Origin: Tupaia tana
Lineage: Eukaryota; Chordata; Mammalia; Scandentia; Tupaiidae
Direction: 5' to 3'
Assembly: GCA_026018925.1 (NCBI GenBank)
Contig: JAKSZU010000004.1
Location: 10,326,017 to 10,390,016 of the forward strand
DNA length: 64,000 nt
Shown here: positions 34,387 through 45,854 of the stretch, in pieces
Position numbering within the stretch: position 1 is the first letter of the stretch
How the letters are laid out: each line of letters opens with the position of its first letter
Made by a program: the position numbers and the translations under genes
The notes under the pieces: generated by a model
The model's input: the letters and a program-made list of their open reading frames with translations, nothing else
Database searches by the model: none
Told to the model about the DNA's origin: nothing

Positions 34387-35069
34387 GAAAGGGGCCCAAT
34401 GATGGGGCCCAAGACCCCAACATCCCCTTGGACATCTGGAAATCTCACCGGACAGGTCTCAGGTAACCCATAAGGTGACGGATAAGAACGTGTTCTTTGA
34501 GATACTAATTTTTGTCTAAATCAGAGGTTAAGGTCATTTCCAAAAAAGTCAACTAATTATGAAGGTAATTTTGTGAAGGGATTTTTATATACAGCAAGTT
34601 GACTAAAACGTTTAAAAAGTGTTTTTCATATTAAAAGGTTCTTGTCCTGATCAGCTCTTAACACTCATAAAAGCTCCGACGTCACGCAGGGCTCAGGAAC
34701 GGCCTTGAACGGCCTCCTTTAGACTGCCACTACGCCTGGTGGTCAGAGCCACCGTGCCCGCAGCTGCCACTTCACAGAACCCTTGCCTCTCACAGTGTCC
34801 TCGTATGCCAGATTGTCTTTGAGTCTATAAAGCCGGGGTATTCTTATAAAAATTGACACTAGGTTATGTTGGGAGGAAGAGCTTCTTCACAAAGCCCACC
34901 CCGTCCAGCGTCTCACTGGGGTTACTCTGACAAACGCCCTAAGAGTTTGGGGAAGAGAACCAGAGGGCAGAACTCAGAGCTAGAGACACCTGTTCTCTCT
35001 TCATATTTCAACCTGCCTTTTTAACACTGGCCTGTTCTTTTACTGTGGCTCCTCGACTCACCTGCCTCC

Positions 35070-35200
35070 GTGGCTGTTTTAACTCTCCAGAGCCGAAGAG
35101 GCCTAGACCTTCTCATAGCAGAAGAGCGGACCTCGGCCTCCTTCTGGGAGAAGAGCAGTGTTTCATCCTTCCCGTGGTTGCCCCACGGTAACTCTTCCCT
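35070..35200 (+). pseudogene. Retroviral env (transmembrane subunit) remnant
   Basis: An LQSRRGLDLL-type segment near 35086-35115, the conserved part of gammaretroviral transmembrane subunits, followed by a frame break before a GEE-x-CF-type stretch. No fusion peptide or membrane anchor in frame was found. Non-functional remnant. Confidence 0.6.
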
Positions 35201-35479
35201 CAGTTTATCCAGGACCTCTGCTCCTAAAAGTGCTGAACCGCTTTAGCTGAGACACCATCCAACAGTTGGCCCCAAGACAGGCTGAAGATATCTTGCTGCC
35301 CCAGAGGGTACAATATTCATGCCTGCCTCCAGAACACCCGCACCCTTCCCCTTCCCCCGAAAAGACAATACCCCTTCTCAGTTTGAAGCAGCTCCAGAAG
35401 ACCATCACCCACAATCCCTTCTCCTACCTTCACTCCATCTTTTTTTTTTTTTTTTTTAATAAAAGATAAAAACTGGACA

Positions 35480-35817
35480 TGTCAGATCAGTCCCCGAATG
35501 GCTTTTAGGTAATTTCCCATCAGAAAATAAGGAGATGGTTAAAAGCCACCTTCGGCCAGAATCCTCAGGCCAGGGCCCTCCTACCAGCAGCCAACACCCA
35601 CCGATGACCTATAAGGTCACAGTAGCAGGTAAGCTAATCAAAGTACCGCCATTCCTGTGACCCTACCCCTCCAGCCCTCCCATGTAAATACATCACATCT
35701 CCTCACTAGGGTGGGCTGAGGCACCTCCGGCTTCAGATCCCCGGGTGCTCTTTCTCTCAGTAAACTTTCCTTTTTCTCTTGAGATGGTGCCCCTGAGTCT
35801 TACTCCAAAGAGTAACA
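35480..35817 (+). repeat. 3' LTR of the endogenous retrovirus
   Basis: 338 bp, same ends as the 5' LTR (TGTCAGATCA to AGTAACA). The polyadenylation signal has decayed to AGTAAA at 35759-35764. The purine tract expected just upstream is weak. Confidence 0.9.
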
Positions 35818-35968
35818 TCCCCAGGTGCTCCAGCCATCTGATACTGGGTGTCTGTCACATGCCTGCCCATTATGATTCGGGATGACAGGGCCGGGGATTT
35901 GAACTGCAGCCTCCATGTGGGATCTGCCTCTCTTGAGCAGCGTGTTATCACTGCACCACGTGGCCCAA
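35818..35968 (-). mobile_element. Older SINE, left part, split by the retrovirus
   Basis: Continuation of the SINE broken at 30040. The tRNA-like head in reverse is seen, with GGATTTGAACTGCAG as B box and CACCACGTGGCCC at the end. The outer target-site repeat AAGACTGTCTT follows. Confidence 0.75.
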
Positions 35969-36381
35969 GACTGTCTTTGGAGCTAGCTTTTAAATGAAGA
36001 ACAGGGCTTCCCAATTTCCATGGAGGGTAGTGAAAAGAGATATTAGGATCTTAGAGCCAGAGAAGACTTGATTAAAGACTCTCCCGTGTACAGACGAGGT
36101 TGGCGCAGAGAGGTTAAACGACCTTCTGCGTTTGAGCGGTGGGGGCGTCTAGTGGCAGGGCCCCTGGGCCAGCTCTCAGAGCACCTAACTTCGCAGCCCT
36201 CTGCACTTCCCTCTTTTTCAACATGCTGGGCTTAGTGAACTCCTCACGGACCCCCAAGCTTGGCTTCCAAAAATAGGCTACAGAAGGCAGAGTGTTCAAG
36301 ATTATCGATAAGGTTTTATTAATAACAGCTTGATCCAAAGAAGAAAAACATCAGGTGAACCTCTCAGAAATTTCCAGTTTT

Positions 36382-36621
36382 CTGTTTTTGTTTTTGTTTT
36401 TTAAGAGAGAGATTTTCAGTATAGGGTGCAAGCAGTTTCCAGAGAGACAGAGACAGACAGCAAGAAATAACCCCCTGGGTGGGATGGCCATGCCACAATC
36501 CCTTCTCCCCCACTCTCCTCTCGGGATTTTGGGCATGCACACACACACACACCAGGCGTGAGTTTTAAGCTTGTGGGTCTGGGACCCAAACCATGATTGA
36601 TCACATGGTATCTGTTGGTCC
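36382..36621 (-). mobile_element. Long tRNA-derived SINE (family A)
   Basis: Reverse copy with target repeat GAAATTTCCAG at about 36369 and 36622. Core TTTTGGGCATGCACACACAC. Confidence 0.88.
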
Positions 36622-36719
36622 CGAAATTTCCAGCTTTTAATATAAGTTTTAGACCATAATGGTGTGGCTCTTCTGTAAGCCTCAGTCTCCTCATCTATAC
36701 ACCAGCGATGACGACAGTG

Positions 36720-37020
36720 CCCGCCCTGGCGTGATGTACCTTTGTCACTTAGGCTCTGTGGTAGATTGTTTTATGATCCCCAACTGTCTGCTAGACTCTC
36801 AGGAAAAGGATTACCCATCCTCGCCCCCCACAACAAGGCCTCTCTGCAGAGCCTCTCTGTGGGAGTATACCCCACATGGGTGTTGGCCTAGGCCAGTGGC
36901 TTCCTGTGACCAATGGACACATGCCACACCCCAGCAGGAGCTTTAAGAGCCAATGCAAGATTCAGCCACTGCATTTCCCTTCTGTCTTCAGGCTGATATG
37001 GGGGCTGCTCCTTCTATCCG
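36720..37020 (+). mobile_element. Probable old ERVL-type LTR
   Basis: GTGGCTTCCTGTGACCAATG, CCCAGCAGGAGCTTTAAGAG and GGGGCTGCTCC recall an old mammalian LTR family, remembered only in part. Family not named. Confidence 0.4.
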
Positions 37021-37314
37021 AGACCTAGAATGTAAAAATGTAAAAAGCCGTATTTTACCTAAGTGAGAAATAAATCACGTTGTCAGCCGTTGAGATTGGG
37101 GGGTAGTTTCCGTAGTGCAGGCTAGCGAATGCTGGCAAATAATCTTTCAGTAACAATAGAGACAGAAACACCTGGAACACTTTGAAAGGGCAGATGGGGT
37201 TTGTGGTAAATACACCACAAAATTCCTCAAGGGCATAGCAGTAGTCAGTGTTCAGGGTAGGCGGCCATAATTTAGCGAGGGCAAAATGCAGTCCTAAAAA
37301 AGATACACGCCTAC

Positions 37315-37600
37315 TGGGCCAGCACGTGCTGTAGTAATTAAGGACCTGGATTCCCACCTGGCTGACCTCGGTCTGCGCCTTGGACCCAGTTGACTTGAAA
37401 GTCATGCTGGGCACATGTGCATGCATGCCCCAAACCCCTGGAGGAGAACGGAGAAGGGATTCTGGCACGCTCATCCGCGCTGCGGAGCGAGTTTTTACTT
37501 TCTCTCTCGCTGTCTCCCTCCTCTCCAGTGAGCGCACATGCCCTATGGCAAAACCTAAAAACAGAAGAGACAGAGAGAGAGAGAGAGAGAGAAGACACAC
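37315..37600 (+). mobile_element. Long tRNA-derived SINE, older subtype
   Basis: Head GTGCTGTAGTAATTAAGGAC. The end ATGGCAAAACCTAAAAACAG is followed by a GA array at 37572-37592. Confidence 0.78.
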
Positions 37601-37696
37601 GTTTACTGCTCTGTCTTGAAGTGGTACATTGTGTGACCGGCTCGAGGCTTCAGCAGCTCTGCTCCCTGAGGTTGACCAAAGTTCCTGGTTCTTTTT

Positions 37697-37943
37697 ATTT
37701 TTTCCCCCCAGATTATTTGTATGTGTGTTCACTGGCATGTGTACATGTGTGCTCACTAGAGAGAGAGGGAAAACAATCATCCCCCGGGGGCATAGCCACG
37801 CTGCAGTCCCTTCTCCATGCTCGCCTCAGGGTTTTGGGCAGGCACACACTTCCACCCAGTGTGTTTTCTAAGCCACTGGGCCTTGGACTTGAACCAGAGC
37901 CGACCATGTGGGATCCCTAAACACCATACCACCTGCTGGCCTG
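37697..37943 (-). mobile_element. Long tRNA-derived SINE, older
   Basis: Reverse copy with target repeat TTCCTGGTTCTTTTTA / CTCCTGGTTCTCTTTA. Head ends CATACCACCTGCTGGCC. Confidence 0.85.
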
Positions 37944-38054
37944 CTCCTGGTTCTCTTTAACTTGCTGCCCTGCTATGCCCAAGGGTGCTATTCTCATCTA
38001 CACCACGTCCACATCCCAGTCTGCAGGAGAGAGAGTGGAGGCGATCAGCCCTTT

Positions 38055-38286
38055 TTATTTATTTATTTATTTATTTATTTATTTTTTATTTTTGCTATGG
38101 AGTTTGTGCACTCCCTGGAGAAATTACCCTCCAGGGGTATGGCCACACTGCAATTCTCCTCCCGGGATTTTGGGCATGCACGCACGTGTGCCTGGCATGA
38201 GTTTTAAGCCCCCGGGTAAAGGGCTTGAACCACAGTCAGCTACGTGGGAGTCCAGCAACGTAACCATTATGCCATCTGCTGGCCCA
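38055..38286 (-). mobile_element. Long tRNA-derived SINE with (TTTA)n tail
   Basis: Tail array at 38057-38085. Head ends TATGCCATCTGCTGGCCC, an exact match to the CTCF core in reverse. Flanking CAGC-CCTTTT repeat. Confidence 0.85.
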
Positions 38287-38804
38287 CCAGCACCCTTTTA
38301 AGGATGTGGCAGAGAAGCTGCCCACACAGCTTCTGCTCTCAGCCCATCGATCAAGTCTTGTTCTTTGGCCATTTCTAATGGGAAGCTGGGAGATGTAGTT
38401 TCTTGCCAGGTGGTCACATGCCCTGATGAAACTCAAAGGGGGTTTCTTATGAGGATAAAGGAGAGTTCCCTGGTGTCCTGAGCTGGCTCACACAGCCTCA
38501 CGGGGACCAGCATGTGCTCTGCCCCCATCTACACTCATTGACCTGTGGGCAGAGTTGGTGGAGGACGACATGGCATGCAGACGGGAGAGCAGTCCCTCCT
38601 CCCCTGCCACGTGCTGAGCTGTGGGGGTTCTCCCAGGCTCTCTGAGGTTCTATGGCGCAGGGTGGCAGGCACTTGGAGGTGGCAGGAGACCTTGGCTGAA
38701 GTAGGGCTGTGCCTTGGATCACACGGTCCGGTTTTGGGATAGAGTCAGGACACGGCGATTTGCAGGAAGGAAAGCCGAGGTCCACACCCAAGGACCATTT
38801 TTAT

Positions 38805-38910
38805 CTGGGGGGAAAAGATCATAGACTTCAAAATCAGACAGACCTGGGCCCTGCCCCTTCTCCACGGGGTGACCTTGAGCCAGTTCACTAAGTCAGATGT
38901 GTCACCCAGG
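38805..38910 (+). mobile_element. MIR fragment
   Basis: AATCAGACAGACCTGGGCCC and GTGACCTTGAGCCAGTTCAC. Confidence 0.6.
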
Positions 38911-39114
38911 CTGTGGCCTCTGTGCCTGAGCAGGCCTGCTCCCTTTCTTGGTCGGGCGAGTTCCTGAAGTCTCTGGGAGTCTTCCCATCTGAAAGTCTCT
39001 GCAGGATTCTTTCTCGCAGTGGTAGTACTAGTCAGAGTGTGATACCATGCATTTATCCACTTAGCTCCTAATTTCCAGTTGTCTTTGCACCAATATGACC
39101 CTCCAAGTTAGTTT

Positions 39115-39206
39115 TCTTCAGCAACGAAGCTGCAGCACTTAGCTGGGCCTGGCACAAAGCTGCCACTCAATAAAAGTTTGTCGAATGAATGAGTAAAAGA
39201 ATGAAT
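39115..39206 (+). mobile_element. L2 3' end
   Basis: GGGCCTGGCACAAAGCTGCC, TCAATAAAAGTTTGTCGAAT and GAATGAGT units, the classic L2 terminus; a SINE follows directly. Confidence 0.65.
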
Positions 39207-39450
39207 CGGGGCCAACATGGTGGCATGGTGGTTAAGGCAGCTGGATCCCACCCGGCCAACTGCACGGTTCAAGTTCCAGACCCAGAGGCTTGAGAACCAC
39301 ACTGGATGTGTGTATGTGCCCAAAATCCTAAGAGGAGAATCAAAGACAAGGGACTGCAGTATGGTCATCTCCCTGGAGGGTGCTTTCTCACTTCCCTCCC
39401 TCTGTCTGTCTCTCCAGTGAGCACATGCACCCTGTAACAATTTTTTTAAA
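39207..39450 (+). mobile_element. Long tRNA-derived SINE, older subtype
   Basis: Head GGCATGGTGGTTAAGGCAGC, tail TTTTTTTAAAAAAATAATG. Flanking AGAATGAAT / AATAATGAAT. Inserted at the end of an L2. Confidence 0.85.
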
Positions 39451-40099
39451 AAAATAATGAATTTAGCTAACTGCTCTGAGCCTCATCTATAAACAAGGAG
39501 GACACGTGCCAAGTGTTGAAAGGGAAGTTCCAGAACAGTGTCCTGCCAGCCCGGCTGTGCCAGGTATTAACCCTTCGGTGGCTGAAAGGGCAGTGGTCTG
39601 GGGGGTTCTAGGGGAGAGACTGGGGTTTTGGGGACAGTAGGAAGAGGGACCTGACAGGACTTGGGGCAGCAGTCAACGGAAATATTTTGCTATTAACAAG
39701 CACGTGGTGCAAACCAGCTAAATGGCAGAGCTTTCTGTAAAGGGAGGAACTCTACCTAATTGGTCAAGGAAGGTGCCAGCGGACATGAAGTTCACCAGCC
39801 CCCTGCCGTGTTAGGAGAGGCAGGCCTACAGGCAGGGGACACCAGAAGCCTGGATGACATGGGACAGAAATGGTGGCACTTCGCTTTCCTGCTCCTCGAC
39901 CCAGGAGAGCTGGACAAGTCCTGACCACCAGTCCCAGGTATGTGGGGAAGATCTGGCTCCATCTGGAAAAGGTGTCAGTGTCTGAGCAACCGTGACTGGG
40001 AAGGAACAGAACAGTGAACCTGAACAAAATGGTGAATTCAAAGGGCTTGACGGAACTCGAGAGACTGGTTGTAGGAGACTCTCTCCTAGGGAAGCTGGA

Positions 40100-40710
40100 A
40101 ATGCGGGTCCATTTCAGTCTGTTGTGTTGTTAGTAACAGAAGTACCCAAATCTGAATGATTTATAGAAAAGAGAGGTTTATTAAGCCAGGTAGTCATGCA
40201 GTGGTAATGCAAATGGACCACATGGGAAAGGTCCTGGTTCGTGTCCCGGGGCCTCCCTATACATGCTGGGAGCTTGTGCCAGCGGGGGTGGGCCACAACA
40301 TGAGGCCCCTCCCTGTTCAGGGAGCTTGGCTCTCTTTCTCTCCCATGGAAGAAAAAAAATTTTAATAGAGGCTTATTTAGCTCATAGTTGGGTGGTTCAA
40401 GGTCAAGGAGCCACATCTGGTGAGGCCCTTGACGAGGCTCCCTGCAGGTCCCAGAGCAGCACAGGGCATCACGTGACAAAAGCTTGAGCAAAGCAAGAGC
40501 ACGTCTGTCTGGTGTCCTTTCTTTATGAACGCACCAGGTTGACTCATGGGGGTTCCACAGGACGCCCTTAGCCCTAATCACCTTCCGAAGGCCCTACCTC
40601 TTTATCCTGTAGCCGAATCAAGCTTTCATTTTATTAATTCCATCACAATAGGGGTCAATCTCAACACATGAGTTTTGGGGGGACACATTCCAACCATAAC
40701 AGGGCTCCTT
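40100..40710 (-). mobile_element. MaLR LTR, reverse, split by SINE
   Basis: Left piece to about 40174 (AACAGAAGTACCCAAATCTG), right piece from 40373 to 40710 (TAGAGGCTTATTTAGCTCAT through GGGGGACACATTCCAACCAT). The family B-like SINE lies between them. Confidence 0.7.
40175..40372 (+). mobile_element. Family B-like SINE inside a MaLR LTR
   Basis: B box TCCTGGTTCGTGTCC, CT-rich end with CTTTCTCTCCCATGG and poly-A. It interrupts the reverse MaLR LTR at 40100-40710. Confidence 0.6.
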
Positions 40711-40719
40711 CCAAAAAAT

Positions 40720-41730
40720 TCTTGGTGTTCAAGATCCCTTCCTCCTGTTTGTGTTCTTAAGGTTCTCTGACTCAAAAATCACTGGAGGTCAGGGCAGAGG
40801 CTGTGGACCTGGGCTGAAGCTTTTTGATTTCGAGACCCCAGACAGGACCCTCGAATTTGTTTCTTCCTGGAGCAGCCTTGAGCATGGGAGGACCAGTTGT
40901 CAGAGGCGAAGCCTGCCTCCCAGTCAGCAGGTAAAAACAGGTGATGTCGATACCTCCGACTTAAACGCAGAGAGGATTCCTGTAAGGAAAACGATGCATC
41001 ACGGAGTCCAAGGCAATCTGAAACCTTAGCACCCTGAGAAATCTAAGCATTGGCTTTATTTTCCTCATCACTGCAGATCGACTGGCTCTTACTTTCTCCT
41101 ATTGTGTGCGTTGGAAATGCCACTGCAACTGATCCTATGTCACATTGCCTGCATTGAAGAGAACACCAGCATTAGGCATTCTAGGGCCCAGAAATGGGAT
41201 CTGGTTGGCTTAACTCGGGTCACGTGTCCACCTGATTAATTATCTGTGGCCTGGGCGAAGAGCAGAACCACAGGTGTGTTTAGTTTCTCTACTCCCAGCT
41301 CTGTACATGCAGGAAGAACGAGGTCATTCCTAGAACAGGGATGCTGGGCAGGCAGTAAACAGAGCGATCTTCCACATGTGACTGGCCCAACGTCACTCAG
41401 CTAAAAAATGGCACCAAAGTGTAAATGGCTCCTGTATACTTTCCACTTTTCTCCATTTCGAGGTTATGAAACGAAGGGCATTGTGTCCATGAGACACCAG
41501 AGGTGAAGCTTAGAGCCTCAGAAGCAAGAGCTTGAAGAGTTGAAGGCAGGGAGGGGAACAGCACGTCCCAGACAGGCTACAGCTGGAGAGTGTTACATGT
41601 GTCTAGCATGAGTCCTAGCAGGTGGGCATACAAGTATTGATTTATAGAACCAATGAACCAGCGAATGAATGAGTGAGTGAATGAAGCTTCGTGCTTCCGA
41701 ATCACTTGTAAAGCATGGTTAAAAAACAAA
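40720..41730. other. Intergenic, no gene recognised
   Basis: Unique-looking sequence. GAATGAAT-type units at about 41660-41690 suggest an L2 end. Confidence 0.35.
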
Positions 41731-41734
41731 AACA

Positions 41735-42005
41735 AAGACCACAAAGTGGTGTAGTGATTAAGGTGGTGGCTTCCACATGACTGACTGCAATTCAAGTCCC
41801 AGACCCAGCAGCTTGAAAATCATGGATGCATGCGTGTACATGCCCAAAATCCTAAGGGGAGAATGGAGGAGAAGAGATTGTGGCATGGTCATCCCCTTAG
41901 TGGGGTGACTTCTCACTTCCCTCTCTGTCTCTCTGGCTCCCTCTCTCCAGCGAGCACCCATGCCCTATGGCAAAAATCTAAAAAAAAAAAAAAAAAAAAA
42001 AAAAG
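41735..42005 (+). mobile_element. Long tRNA-derived SINE, older subtype
   Basis: Head TGGTGTAGTGATTAAGGTGG, core GCATGCGTGTACATGCCC, poly-A at 41981-42004. Confidence 0.85.
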
Positions 42006-42166
42006 TAACAATATTAAGTAACACTTACTGAGCTGAGCATTTATCTTCTATAACTGAATGCGTTAAATCATTAATCTTTACATCAAACCAATGAGCTGAA
42101 CATCATTATTCCCTTTTCTAGACCAAGGTGTTGGGGCACAGAAAGGTTCAAAATTTACCCAATTCC

Positions 42167-42345
42167 GGCCGGCAGGTGGCTTGGTGGTTGTGGTGCTGGA
42201 CTTCCACATGGCAGACCAAGATTCAAGTCCCAGATCTGGCGGCTCCCTTTCTCACTTTCTCTCTCTCCCTCTGTGTCTCTCTCTGGTGAGCACACATGCC
42301 CTATGACAAATTAAAATCATAAGTAAAGTTAAATAATTCTTAAAA
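42167..42345 (+). mobile_element. Short-type SINE
   Basis: Head GGCCGGCAGGTGGCTTGGTG, no middle part, tail TAAAGTTAAATAATTCTTA. Target repeat AAAATTTACCCAA on both sides. Confidence 0.88.
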
Positions 42346-42633
42346 ATTTACCCAAGTTCGCAGTTTGGTGGTAGACCCAGTGTGGCTCAGAGTCTCCACA
42401 CTCACTACTGTCTCTCCTGCTCCTCTCGAAATGTCAGAAGCCCAGCCCAGACACAGGGGATTAGAATCTCTAAGGGGTGGGGCCTGGGGAATCTGCATTT
42501 TAACAAGTTCGATGGGTGATTCTGAGGCATAACCAAAATCAGACCTAAAACTATGATGCTAAAAATTAGCAATAAGCCTGGAGCCATGTGGCTCGAAGAG
42601 GCCACAGGATTTTCTAGGATTTTAAAGTTTATT

Positions 42634-42939
42634 GGGACCAGCAGATGGTGTAATGGCTACGTTGCTGGACTCCCATATAGTCGACCGTGGTTCAAGTCCC
42701 AGACCCGGTGACTTAAACTCACGCTGGGTTCATGTGCATGTGTGCATGCCTAAGATCCAGAGAGGAGAACGGAGAAGGGATTGAGGCCTGGCCATCCCCC
42801 CTGAAGGGGAGGTGGTGATTTCTCACTTTCTGTCTCTCTATCTCTCTCTGTCTTTCTGGCAAGTGCATGTGCCCTATAGCAAAAACCTCTCAAAAAAAAA
42901 TAAAAAAAGAAAGAAGAAAGAAAGAAAGAAAGAAAGAAA

Positions 42940-42987
<48 letters not shown>

Positions 42988-43041
42988 AGGAAGGAAGGAA
43001 GGAAGGAAGGAAGGAAGGAAGGAAGGAAGGAAGGAAGAAAG
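42634..43041 (+). mobile_element. Long SINE with expanded GAAA/GGAA tail
   Basis: SINE body 42634-42900. Its tail has grown into (GAAA)n then (GGAA)n to 43041. The whole unit is bounded by a 17-base target repeat AGGATTTTAAAGTTTAT, which shows that the array belongs to the insertion. Confidence 0.92.
42907..43041 (+). repeat. (GAAA)n(GGAA)n microsatellite
   Basis: Compound purine tetranucleotide array grown from the poly-A of the SINE at 42634. Confidence 0.95.
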
Positions 43042-43044
43042 AGG

Positions 43045-44690
43045 ATTTTAAAGTTTATCTGATCATGTGAACATAAGACCTGCTCATTAATGTTGACTGA
43101 TTCTAACCCCTTTGTGGGAGGGGGAATTCAAACCGAGGTCAATGACAAGGAGCTTGCTGGGACCTGGGAGCAGAAAGCCTGCTCAGAGGACCTGCCTGTG
43201 AGCTGTCTCCCTGGGGCTTCAGTTAGCAGGGCCCACCTCTGGTGGAGGTCAGGACTGACTCTACCTGCCCTGGTTCCTGCACTTTGATCTCCCATCTGAC
43301 CTCCCTCTGACCCCTGCTCTGATCTGACAACTCCTGCTGGGTTGACCCCATCTCTGACCCCAGCCTGAGCCAGTTTTCAGGCTGCTATCTTACATCATGA
43401 CAGCTCAAAGCAGGACAATGTTCGCATCAGCCACCAATACTGGGATCAAAATACCATCTCTTTTCATGGCGTAGTGACAAGTGGGATAGTCATGTCAAAA
43501 GCGCTGTGACTTTGAGAGTGGAATTGAGGTATCTTTAACCAGCTTGACACTATCACTGAACATGGGGTGTAGAAACTATGAAGTACGAGCTCTTATATTT
43601 TCTAAGTAGCTCTTGGTCCTAACGGGTGCAAGGTCCCCCACTCATTGGACCGATGGTTATTGCAGGCTGATTCCATGATGCTTTCTGTATTAGCACCAGG
43701 GGCAAAAAAGATGACTGAGAAGTTGTCTCTGCCCCCAAGGAGTTCCCTCTTTGCCCAGTGTTGCTGTTGCATCCAGAGATTATGTTTCAAAGATTCAGTA
43801 CCTAATTGGGCCAAAGTGAGGAATGGCAACAGGATCGCCCTTTCCAAGAGGGGTGTTTCTAGCTTTGTCCAACCTCCAAGGTCCTTTAAATAGTGGGCCA
43901 GCCGATAGAAGCTTGGAGAAGTTGGTAATGAGCCTCAGAACACAAACCTCTTGTAAGATTTTACATCGGTTTGAGCACCAGAAGTTCAGGCCCAAGGGAA
44001 TGGGAGCCTTCCTGGTAGGCAGCAAAAAAGCTCAGGACTGGGGTCTAGGCTACCCTGTTTTCGGCTGTACTCTACCTTGACGCATGATCTCATATAACTC
44101 GCATCCTTTCTCGGGGACACAGATTCCTCAGACCATGTCTTTTTCTCTCTAAATGCCCAGTTCCTCGAAGAGTGCTTGCTAAATATTTGTTGAGTGAATG
44201 AATGACTCGCTCAAGTCTCTTTTAGCTCTCATAACTCTATGAGGTGGAGACCTCTTTTTTAAGTCTATTTATTTTATTCATGATAGAAAGCACACACATG
44301 AGCGACAGGGAGAGAGAGACGCAGCCTTGTCACAAGATAGGGCCTGTCACACCATCATCCTGTTCCTCAGTGCTCCAACTCGCAGAGCCTTGGGCACACA
44401 TGCATGCACCCAGCACACTCTGGTCTACCAGCCGGGCATCTGAACCCATGCCTGGCCACGTGACTGCTAGCACCACAGTGCAGTGCACCAAGGGTGAGCT
44501 GGGCCATGGAGACCTATGGGAGATGGAATCAGGCACCAAAGAAAGTGCTTGTCCCATTCCTAAGGGACCCTTGGTCACACTCCACTCTGCCAGTGTGATC
44601 TGTCCTTCAGAGACCACCTCCCCTTTCTCCTCAGCCCCTCTTCCCTTTTCCATCTCTTCTTCATGCCAGTCTAAACATATTTTTGTGGGT
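43045..44690. other. Intergenic, no gene recognised
   Basis: An L2-like terminus (TATTTGTTGAGTGAATGAAT) lies at about 44184-44203 and an eroded retroposon-like stretch at 44260-44480. No coding feature. Confidence 0.35.
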
Positions 44691-44692
44691 TG

Positions 44693-45400
44693 AACTGTGT
44701 CCCTACCAAAAAACCTGCTAAGTCCTGTACCTATGAATGTGAACTAGTATCATCTGGAAAAGGTGTCTCTGTAAATGTAATCACATTAAAATGAGGTCAT
44801 CCTGGATGGGATTAGGGTGGACCATAAGCCAGCGGCTGGTATCCTTACAAGAAGAGGAAAATCTGCACACAGACACACAGGAAGAATGACACGTGACAAC
44901 GAAGGCAGCACCTAGCGTCTGGCAGCCACAAACCGAAGAATGGCCAAAACACCGGAAGGTAGAAGAGCGGCATGGAACGGGCCCTTCCTCTGAGACCCCA
45001 AGGAGGAATCAGCCTTGATGACATCTTGATTTCAGACTTCTAACCTCCTACACTGCGAGAGAATAAACCCATGTTGTTTTGGGTTTTTTTTTGTTTTAGT
45101 TTTGTTATAGGGCACATGGGCTCACCAGAGAGAGACAAAGTGAGAAATCACCCCCCGGAGAAGATAGCCACACTGCAATCCCTTCTCCTCCATTCTCCTC
45201 TCGGGGTTTTGAGCACATATGCATCTGTGCCCAGCATAATTTTCAAGTCTCCAGGTCTAGGACTTGAACTGCTCACTCAACCATGTGGGATCCAGCTGCC
45301 TTAACCTCCAAAGCTACCTGCTGGCCCCAAATCCATGTTGTTTTAAGCTACCCAGTTGTGGTGTTTAGCTACGGCAGCCCTAGGAAAGTGAAGCACCTGC
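44693..45400 (+). mobile_element. MaLR (MLT1-like) LTR, split by SINE
   Basis: GTGGGTTGAACTGTGTCCCT, then GAGGTCATCCTGGATGGGAT and TCAGACTTCTAACCTCC, with polyadenylation signal GAGAGAATAAA. It resumes after the SINE with TTTTAAGCTACCCAGTTGTG and AGCAGCCCTAGG-type end. Confidence 0.78.
45082..45328 (-). mobile_element. Long tRNA-derived SINE inside a MaLR LTR
   Basis: Reverse copy. Target repeat near CCATGTTGTTTT (45069 and 45333). It splits the LTR next to its polyadenylation region. Confidence 0.88.
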
Positions 45401-45854
45401 CCAAGACCAGAATTTGGAAACCATCCTGCTCAGGCATATTATCAGAGACCTAGGGGACCCCGACCCCCGCCTTCTCTCCAAGTGCACACTGAAGATGAGT
45501 CATCGCCGAGCCTATTGTGGACCTTTGAAACCAAGAAGCCTGCCTCCCCCATGGGGAAAGGAGGGAGCCTTCCACGTGATTATTTAGCAGGAAGAGGATG
45601 TTAGGGGGTGGGAGGAGGGTGGCCAGCTGCTTGTCTTCCCACAAGGGACTGCGCAAGAAAAAAGGGGCTTTTAAGAAGATGTCACCATCATCTATTTTCA
45701 CTCACTCAGTCAATGCCATGGAGCACTTACGATGCTGGGCACTGATGGTAACTGGAGAGCGTGCGTATGTGGGTTGGGGGTGGGGAGAAGGCTAAGGAAT
45801 ACAACGCACATCCCCTGGGTCCTGTGAGCCCATGGAGTTGGAGGACTGAGAGAG

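Larger units (their letters stand above)
30041..35817 (+). mobile_element. Defective class I endogenous retrovirus, plus strand
   Basis: Provirus-like element with two related LTRs (30041-30377 and 35480-35817), a primer-binding site, a gag remnant near the 5' end and an env transmembrane-subunit remnant near the 3' end. The internal part is about 4.9 kb without its SINE passenger, shorter than a complete gammaretrovirus-like genome. No reverse transcriptase motif was recognised, so pol seems largely deleted. The reading frames are full of stops and shifts. The LTRs differ by roughly 12% by eye, so the insertion is old. Host flanks show only an imperfect 4-base repeat. It sits inside an older SINE and carries a younger SINE at about 34196. 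Confidence 0.85.

Noticed and set aside
36114-36338. 74-codon minus-strand frame near 36.2 kb as an exon
   Set aside because: Overlaps MIR-like sequence and has no flanking splice signals.
42812-43070. Lysine/glutamate-rich frames
   Set aside because: Translation of the GAAA/GGAA array.
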